Below, in pieces: positions 59,061 through 64,000 of a stretch of DNA of 64,000 bases (position 1 is the stretch's first letter; the number at the start of each line of letters is the position of its first letter). Where the stretch lies: contig CAZYPN010000026.1 of NCBI GenBank assembly GCA_964649085.1, positions 1-64,000 of the forward strand, written 5' to 3'. The notes under the pieces were generated by a model that was given only the letters and a program-made list of their open reading frames with translations, had not been told where the DNA came from and made no database searches. The DNA is from JADMJV01 sp964649085. GTDB lineage: Bacteria; Vulcanimicrobiota; Xenobia; Xenobiales; JADMJV01. The position numbers and the translations under genes are program-made.

Positions 59061-60062
59061 ATGGGTTATGGCCTCCTCAACGACGTCTTGTTCAAAATCG
59101 TCTTCGGTAGCCCCAGTAGCGAGCCCGTTCTTCGGGCGCTTTTGAATGCGCTGCTCGGCTACACTGGAGAGGACAAGATCGCCGAGTTGCAGATCCAGAA
59201 CCCTTCGTTCGACAAAGAGTTTGTGCACGAGAAGGGTTCCATTCTCGACATCAAGGCTCGAGATCGGAAGGATCAGCTTTACAATATCGAGGTTCAGCTC
59301 ACGCCTGGCTATCCCGATGACTACCTGAAACGTTCCGTCTACTACCTGACCAAGCTATTTTGTGAGCAACTTGAGCGGGGCCAGCCCTACAGCAGCCTGA
59401 ATCGAACTATAAGCATTTCGTTGCTTGATTTTGTGCTGTTTCCCGAGACTACAGAACTCCACAGCCGATTTTCTCTCTACGAAAAGGACCGTCAACAACG
59501 ACTGACCGATGTCATCGAGCTGCACTATATTGAGCTCAAGAAATTTTCACCCAACAAGCCTCATCATTTGCTGACACCGTTCGAAAGGTGGCTTTACATT
59601 CTGAAGTTCTCCGACCTTTATGAATCCGAACCCTTACCCCAAAATCTGCTGCAGGAAGAAGGTATCTCCATGGCCATCGATTCTATGAAACGGGCCTATG
59701 CGACCGACGAGATCCGCGAAATGATCCTCGCTCGTGAAAAGGCCCATCGCGACCTTGTGAGTTTGCGCGCGAGCGCCATCCGGGAGGGTCACGAACTGGG
59801 TCGCGCTGAGGGTCGCGCTGAGGGTCGCGCTGAGGGTCGCGAGGAGGGTCGCGAGGAGGGTCGCGAGGAGGGTCGCGAGGAGGGTCGTCGCTCAGGGCTT
59901 CAGGCGGGATTGGCTTTGGCCCTGGATCTTCGATTCGGAGAGTCCGGGGCTTACTTGAAGCCATTGACGTTGGCCGCCACGGTACCACAACTCGAGGCCG
60001 CCCTGGCTGCCTTACCCCAGGCCACCACGCCCGCGGAACTCGAGGCCCTGTTGAAAAGCTGA
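59061..60062 (+). CDS. Rpn family recombination-promoting nuclease/putative transposase (PD-(D/E)XK)
   Basis: A 333-aa protein of the PDDEXK_2 family (PF12784-type, Rpn). The nuclease core is VHEKGSILDIKARDRKDQ followed by YNIEVQLTPGYPDDYLKRSVYY, with D, E-x-Q spacing and lysine of the fold. FERWLYILKF is a usual family segment. The C-terminal region carries GRAEGRAEGR then GREEGREEGR repeats from a 12-bp tandem array, ending in a helical tail. These genes are abundant and mobile in cyanobacteria-like genomes and are suggested to promote recA-independent recombination. The start at 59061 is set by the TATAAT box 7 bases ahead. Confidence 0.92.
   Translation: MGYGLLNDVLFKIVFGSPSSEPVLRALLNALLGYTGEDKIAELQIQNPSFDKEFVHEKGSILDIKARDRKDQLYNIEVQLTPGYPDDYLKRSVYYLTKLFCEQLERGQPYSSLNRTISISLLDFVLFPETTELHSRFSLYEKDRQQRLTDVIELHYIELKKFSPNKPHHLLTPFERWLYILKFSDLYESEPLPQNLLQEEGISMAIDSMKRAYATDEIREMILAREKAHRDLVSLRASAIREGHELGRAEGRAEGRAEGREEGREEGREEGREEGRRSGLQAGLALALDLRFGESGAYLKPLTLAATVPQLEAALAALPQATTPAELEALLKS
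59798..59881. repeat. 12-bp tandem repeat, seven units, inside the Rpn-type gene
   Basis: Three copies of GGGTCGCGCTGA are followed by four copies of GGGTCGCGAGGA, in frame, encoding GRAE and GREE units. The unit is a multiple of three, so copy-number change would preserve the frame. Identity within each block is complete, which indicates recent amplification. Confidence 0.95.
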
Positions 60063-60072
60063 GGAAGGGGCC

Positions 60073-60774
60073 ATGTCCTCGCTGGTCGGTAGGCAGCAAC
60101 TGCAGCAGGCCTGGGCCCTGAGCCTGGAACAGCCCGAGTGGGCTGACTTGCTGCGCAGCGAACTGGAGTTCCTTGGCCAGGACTCGTTGCTCAGCCGCCT
60201 GGGCCAGGGCTCGGGCGAGGCCTGGCGACAGCTTGCGCGCTACCTGCGTTCGGGTCGATATAGCCTTGAGCAGGCTCGGTCCCAGGCTCTCGTATACCTG
60301 AATCCCCCGTCTGAATTTGTCGAAGCCTGGCAGCGGCGCCAGCGCTACCAGTTTACGCCCCGGCCGCTCAAAGTCGACGGCTGGCTCTACCGACTTCCCC
60401 AGCCCAGAGCCGAGTCGCTCGAGGGCATGCAGCGGGTGGTCAACCTGCGCCAGGAGTGCGAACGAAGCAAAGAGCTCTGTCAAGAACTGGGTCTGGAATA
60501 CCACTGGCTGCCGGTGCCCGACATGCAAACCCCTCGACTCGACCAGGTGCTCACCTTTTTGGCCTTGTTCCATCAACCCCGGATTACGCTGGTGCACTGT
60601 TACGCCGGTCAGGGCCGCACCGGGCTGTTCGTGGCCTGCTATCGCATCTGGCGCGGCCTGCAAGTGGAACAGGCCATCACCCTCACCGACCGCGAAATCG
60701 GTTCACGCGGCATGCGCGAACATCAGCGCCAGTGGGTGCGCGAGCATGCCGATCAACTGCAACCAACCCCCTGA
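60073..60774 (+). CDS. Dual-specificity/tyrosine phosphatase-like protein with helical N-terminal region
   Basis: A 233-aa cytoplasmic protein. The C-terminal half has the cysteine-phosphatase P-loop HCYAGQGRTG (H175-C176, R182) after a general-acid loop with D150 (LPVPDMQTP), the order of PTP/DSP enzymes. The first 95 residues are helical and of unknown role. It would remove phosphate from protein tyrosine/serine, phosphoinositide-like or RNA 5' ends. It lies 10 bases after the Rpn-type gene on the same strand and is probably co-transcribed. Confidence 0.87.
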   Translation: MSSLVGRQQLQQAWALSLEQPEWADLLRSELEFLGQDSLLSRLGQGSGEAWRQLARYLRSGRYSLEQARSQALVYLNPPSEFVEAWQRRQRYQFTPRPLKVDGWLYRLPQPRAESLEGMQRVVNLRQECERSKELCQELGLEYHWLPVPDMQTPRLDQVLTFLALFHQPRITLVHCYAGQGRTGLFVACYRIWRGLQVEQAITLTDREIGSRGMREHQRQWVREHADQLQPTP

Positions 60775-60814
60775 GGGGGCAGGGGAAAGTCCTTTCGTCA
60801 CTAAGCCAGCCTTG

Positions 60815-62554
60815 ATGGAGTTGCCCCGGGTCACCGAGCCCATCTCAGCCCCCGCCACCCTGCAGACCATCGTCGAAGAGTACAATGCCCAGCCCGCCGC
60901 CGGCCTGCTTCGCGACGCACTCGGCTACCTGGCGCGTTACTACACCGGCGTGTGCGTCGCGGCGTGTCGCGAACTCGACTGTTTACCCGGCGAGGTCGCC
61001 CAGAACTGGTCTGGGCCGCCTTCTATCGAGCTTTCCCTGCCCATCCTGCATAACTGTCTGGAGCGCCTGCGCCCCTGTGAACAACGCCTGGCTCGCAAGC
61101 TGGTTCAGGTGTTTTACGAGCAGGATGGCCAGCTGCGCTCGTTTGCTCTGAGCTGCTTTGGCAGCTCGGAGTTTCAGGTCGCCGACTTTTGCAGCACGGC
61201 CCGCGATCAGGTCGAAAGCGCCCCCCAGGAGCACTTGGAGACGGCGGCACGTCTCGTCGACACCTGGATTTCAGCTTCTTTCAGTTTCTTTCTCGAGGCC
61301 GAACACCGCCTCGAAACCGGACCCTACTTCGGTCAGCTCGAGCAGGTGGTCTGTTTCGAGCAGTACACGCTGCGCAGTGGACTTACGATGCGCGTCCACG
61401 AAAGCCGCGGCCTGGCTCCACTGCCGGCCCTGGCGCCCGATTCCGTTGCCTTGGAGAGCGAACCCGTCCCTCAACTCGAGCCTCAGCCGGTGCCCACGGC
61501 TGGCGAGGCACCTGCCCTCGAGCCTCCCCGGCCGGTCGCGGCCGAGTCGCTGATCAAGTTTCTCGAAGACAAGCAGCGCCATGTTCCGGCCGGGCCCGTT
61601 CGCTCGGCTCCGGTCGTCCCGTCCGATCAGGCGCCGCGCCTGGAGGTGCGGCTCGAGCCACTCGGCTTCGCCCGCAACAGTCGAGGCAAAATCGGCTATG
61701 GCGGTTTTCTTTGGGTAGAGTCCAACGACGGCGACCCCATCACCGGAACCGTCACGGCCACCGGGGGAACGGTCGACATTACTCCACCCGTGTTCGAAGG
61801 GGCCACGACCCGCATCTCCTACTGGGTTCATCCCGACGACGTGGCCTCGTCTAAGCATTACCTGAAGGTCAGCGCCGACGGCGAAAGTCGCATGTACGGC
61901 CTGTGGCGGCTGGCCCCCCCCAGTCGGTTCGAGTCGTTTACGCGCAGAAGGCTGGCCGGGCTGTTGCTGCTGCCTGGCTTGATCGGCGTGCTCTATTCTG
62001 CCTGGATTTTGTTCATCACCGAGCGCACGGTAGAGCGCCAGGTGCGGGCCATGTTGGGCAACTACGCCAGTGAGTATCTCAACCCCGAGCAACCCCTTTC
62101 TCTGAAGCAGGCCGGCATCGGCCAGCTCGACGTCACCTTCAAGCCGCAGATGGAATCGGCTGCATTGATTTTTCTGCTGGCCGCCTGGGCCACGCCGGTG
62201 GTGGTGGCCAGGCTCTATGCGCGCTATCCTCGCCGCGATCAGCGGCCGCTGGTGCTCTTCTTCATGTTGGGATGTTGTTTGCCCCTGTTGGGCTACCTGG
62301 CCCTGTGGAACACGCCGCTGACTCAGGGCGTGCTCACCCTCCATCCCGAGCTGGCCCAGATCGATTTTCGGCGCAGCTTCCTGGCTTTTGCCGCCCTCAA
62401 CCTCGGCACGTCCCTCTACGTGGTGCTCTCGGTGGCTGGCTTCTTTCACCGCGTGCTCAACGAACTGGGGCGATTTGCCCTGGCCTCGCTGGGTGTGGCG
62501 GGGGTGGTGCTGGTCATCCTCTTGCAGGTCTACGGACTGTCGTGGTTTAGTTAG
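60815..62554 (+). CDS. Membrane protein with N-terminal cytoplasmic helical domain and C-terminal TM bundle
   Basis: A 579-aa protein of unknown family. Residues about 1-200 are helical and polar (LLRDALGYLARYYTGVCVAA), a Pro/Glu-rich linker follows, then an Ig-like beta domain (about 270-360: LGFARNSRGKIGYGGFLWVE, VTATGGTVDITPPVFEG). The C-terminal 210 residues carry about five transmembrane helices (LAGLLLLPGLIGVLYSAWIL, LVLFFMLGCCLPLLGYLALW, LGTSLYVVLSVAGFFHRVL, LASLGVAGVVLVILLQVYG). The start is uncertain (ATG at 60815, weak ribosome site; the frame is open upstream). It lies between the phosphatase and DUF971 genes. Confidence 0.75.
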   Translation: MELPRVTEPISAPATLQTIVEEYNAQPAAGLLRDALGYLARYYTGVCVAACRELDCLPGEVAQNWSGPPSIELSLPILHNCLERLRPCEQRLARKLVQVFYEQDGQLRSFALSCFGSSEFQVADFCSTARDQVESAPQEHLETAARLVDTWISASFSFFLEAEHRLETGPYFGQLEQVVCFEQYTLRSGLTMRVHESRGLAPLPALAPDSVALESEPVPQLEPQPVPTAGEAPALEPPRPVAAESLIKFLEDKQRHVPAGPVRSAPVVPSDQAPRLEVRLEPLGFARNSRGKIGYGGFLWVESNDGDPITGTVTATGGTVDITPPVFEGATTRISYWVHPDDVASSKHYLKVSADGESRMYGLWRLAPPSRFESFTRRRLAGLLLLPGLIGVLYSAWILFITERTVERQVRAMLGNYASEYLNPEQPLSLKQAGIGQLDVTFKPQMESAALIFLLAAWATPVVVARLYARYPRRDQRPLVLFFMLGCCLPLLGYLALWNTPLTQGVLTLHPELAQIDFRRSFLAFAALNLGTSLYVVLSVAGFFHRVLNELGRFALASLGVAGVVLVILLQVYGLSWFS

Positions 62555-62559
62555 CCCCT

Positions 62560-62892
62560 ATGCGAACCAAACAACCGGTCGATGTCCAGCTGCTTGAGGG
62601 GGTCCTTGAGATTCGCTGGAGTGACGGCCTTACCAGCCAGCATTCCATGGAGATTCTGCGGCGTCATTGCCCCTGCGCCACCTGCCGCACCGAGCGCGAG
62701 AAAATGCAGGGAGCCAGGGGGCTTTCCAGCCTGCGGGTCATCCAGTCGTCCACCCCGGCCGTGGCCGAGGCGCGCATTCTGCAGGTCACCCCCGTGGGGC
62801 GCTACGCCCTATCCTTTCGCTGGAACGACGGCCACCAGACCGGCATCTACTCCTACGAATTCCTGCTCGAGCATCAGTTGCCGTTGAAGTGA
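62560..62892 (+). CDS. DUF971 / GBBH-like N-terminal domain protein
   Basis: A 110-aa protein of the DUF971 family, homologous to the N-terminal domain of gamma-butyrobetaine hydroxylases. The zinc-like motif CPCATCRTE (C38, C40, C43) sits in RRHCPCATCR, with DVQLLEGVLEIRWSDG before and YALSFRWNDGHQTGIYSYEF after, as in family members. In many bacteria the domain is fused or adjacent to the iron-sulfur carrier ApbC/Mrp, so a role in Fe-S cluster handling is suggested; no such neighbour is in the window. Its last 19 bases overlap the convergent gene. Confidence 0.92.
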   Translation: MRTKQPVDVQLLEGVLEIRWSDGLTSQHSMEILRRHCPCATCRTEREKMQGARGLSSLRVIQSSTPAVAEARILQVTPVGRYALSFRWNDGHQTGIYSYEFLLEHQLPLK

Positions 62893-64000
62893 GTGTAGGC
62901 CAGGTAGCCCACGCCGGTGGCGATGCCCACCGCTACGGCGCCGCTGACCACCGGGTGCTCTTTGATAAAGCTGCCCACGTTGGCCGCCGCGCTTTTGCTG
63001 CCCTGGAAGGCCATACCGGCCAGATCGGCCACCTTGTCGGGCACCCCCGCGCGCTCGAGCAGCACACCGGTGGCCACGCCGGCCGAGGCCACCACCGTAG
63101 CGGCCAGCACGGGGTGCTCGTAGGCAAAGGCCTTGACGTCGTTCATCACGTTGTCCCAGGTCTTGCCGCTGTCTTTCTGATATTGCGAGATGGCCGCCAT
63201 CACTTCGCGGTTGATCTCCTTGGCATCGGCGTCGGGGTTGGCCGCCAGGCGGTCTTCCAGCGACTTGAAGGTTCCCTCCAGTGCCTGGGCCTGCGCTCCT
63301 GTGGGTTTGGCCGGAACCGAACCTTCGGCCGTCACCACCTGGTGAATCAGGTAGGCCGTGCCGCCGGCCGCGGCCAGGGCAATGCCGGTGGCCAGTAGGG
63401 GGCGCTCTTTGGCGGCCTGATAGATTTTGGAAACCCCGCCCGAGATGCCGTCGCTCAAGCCCAGCTTCTCCAGGCCCACGCCCGAGGCCGTGCCCAGCGC
63501 AAACAGGCTGGTAATGGTCAAGGCCGGGTGGTCCTGCATCAGGTTGCGCAGGTCGTTGACCAATCCCGGGCCGTCCTTGCCCGACTCGCGGGCATAGGTC
63601 TTGGCTGCGTCCATAATCTGGCGCGTGATCTGCTCGGCCTGCAACTGACCGTCGCCCGCCTGCATGTCCTTCATCTGTCGCTCGATGTCGCCCAGCCGTG
63701 AAGAGAGCTGCTGGCGTGCCTCTTTCTGCACCTGGGTCTCCACCTGCTGGGTGCCCACCGGTTGCTTGGTGCAGCCCGTCAGTGCCATCACGCCCACCAG
63801 TCCGGCCATTCCCATCGTAGAGGCCCGCATCCACAACGGCATCGAGGCCAGCTTCACCGGCTTTTCGGCGCTTTTTTCGGGGGCCGACTGGCCCGGCTTC
63901 ATCAGGTTCAGGGGGGCTTCCGAGCCGCCTACCTCCAGCCTGTCTTCGAGCCGATGCAGAGTGGGGATCGGGCCTTTCAGCGAAGGCTTTCCGGTCGTGG
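62874..64000 (-). CDS. Repeat membrane protein, 5' end beyond the window
   Basis: A partial gene of at least 375 codons; the frame is open to the right edge, so the true start is beyond 64000. The first ATG inside is 63902 (MKPGQSAPEK), but residues upstream include a segment DRLEVGGSEAPLN resembling the DQVxLSxAP leader of two other proteins. A hydrophobic helix (TMGMAGLVGVMALTG) is followed by a coiled coil and four repeats of (E/D)(H/R)P plus about 20 hydrophobic Gly/Ala-rich residues (DHPALTITSLFALGTASGVG, ERPLLATGIALAAAGG, EHPVLAATVVASAGVATGV, EHPVVSGAVAVGIATGVG), like DUF883/ElaB-type ribosome- or membrane-tethering hairpins. The function is unknown. Confidence 0.82.
   Translation of the reverse strand, partial: TTGKPSLKGPIPTLHRLEDRLEVGGSEAPLNLMKPGQSAPEKSAEKPVKLASMPLWMRASTMGMAGLVGVMALTGCTKQPVGTQQVETQVQKEARQQLSSRLGDIERQMKDMQAGDGQLQAEQITRQIMDAAKTYARESGKDGPGLVNDLRNLMQDHPALTITSLFALGTASGVGLEKLGLSDGISGGVSKIYQAAKERPLLATGIALAAAGGTAYLIHQVVTAEGSVPAKPTGAQAQALEGTFKSLEDRLAANPDADAKEINREVMAAISQYQKDSGKTWDNVMNDVKAFAYEHPVLAATVVASAGVATGVLLERAGVPDKVADLAGMAFQGSKSAAANVGSFIKEHPVVSGAVAVGIATGVGYLAYTHFNGN

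Noticed and set aside
59798..59881. Direct repeats considered as a CRISPR-like or iteron array
   Set aside because: The 12-bp units are contiguous without spacers and in frame inside a gene; the same holds for the 21-bp units at 30590-30694.
1..64000. Prophage, IS or integron content
   Set aside because: No transposase with terminal inverted repeats, integrase or phage structural gene was seen; the Rpn-type and Uma2 genes are the only mobile-associated families.

Overview
The window is 64 kb of GC-rich, gene-dense bacterial DNA with 56 protein-coding loci, including two partial genes at the edges and three broken or remnant genes. I see no rRNA, tRNA, CRISPR array, IS element or phage module. 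Many genes are co-directional with 1-17 nt start/stop overlaps (ATGA, GTGA, TTGA, TAGTG), and several convergent pairs overlap at their 3' ends. A lipobox protein, many signal peptides, type IV pilin-like proteins and FecR/CHASE2 signalling point to a diderm, free-living, heterotrophic bacterium. Uma2 and Rpn nuclease-fold genes with repeat tails, FecR-CHASE2-cyclase, DUF2330 and a P450 suggest an uncultured lineage with cyanobacteria-, Eremiobacterota- or Myxococcota-like gene content. I cannot fix the phylum. A run of 100 N flanked by an exact 55-bp duplication shows that this is a scaffolded draft assembly.

Layout. 0.2-4 kb (+): two paralogous glycine-zipper membrane proteins, a cytochrome P450 and a frameshifted GT4 glycosyltransferase. 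4-6.4 kb: a beta-propeller protein and a divergent methyltransferase. 6.4-10.5 kb (-): secreted proteins (duplicated-domain protein, HMA protein, HExxH protease-like protein, IPT/TIG protein). 10.6-12.7 kb: an SDR lacking catalytic residues and a C92-type papain-like peptidase. 12.8-20.6 kb (-): a tandem eukaryote-like phosphofructokinase preceded by a run of a helical protein, a 1056-aa composite protein and a HerA-like ATPase, with a YbjN protein divergent from it. 21-25.6 kb: a carrier-sulfotransferase fusion, a secreted protein/DUF455/ATP-grasp operon and a secreted repeat protein. 25.6-28.8 kb (-): a HAF-repeat stub, a membrane protein, and a membrane protein with a spermidine-synthase domain split by a frameshift and the assembly gap.

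29-38 kb: transglutaminase-like protein, Uma2 protein, small hypotheticals, a divergent glucose-6-phosphate dehydrogenase, secreted proteins, a CPBP protease and a GNAT acetyltransferase. 38.4-43.7 kb (+): a pseudopilin operon (four pilin-like proteins, the first fused to a TolB-like propeller) and a GspF/PilC protein with a divergent lipoprotein. 43.7-50.6 kb: a nucleotidyltransferase, a GalT-Nudix fusion, a di-haem oxidoreductase and a DUF2330 protein. 50.7-54.7 kb: a TPM protein with a poly-Ser tail, dihydropyrimidinase, and a LysM-NlpC/P60 endopeptidase behind a 21-bp palindrome. 54.7-64 kb: a FecR/double-CHASE2/double-cyclase operon, an Rpn-type nuclease, a tyrosine-phosphatase-like protein, a membrane protein, a DUF971 protein and a repeat membrane protein running off the right edge.

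Two themes stand out. First, many enzymes carry substitutions at key catalytic positions (SDR, carrier domain, Nudix box, G6PDH, both cyclase domains). In the cyclase the losses are complementary and predict a C1/C2-like split active site in one polypeptide. Second, otherwise unrelated proteins share an N-terminal leader with the pattern MLSPL...DQVxLSxAP.
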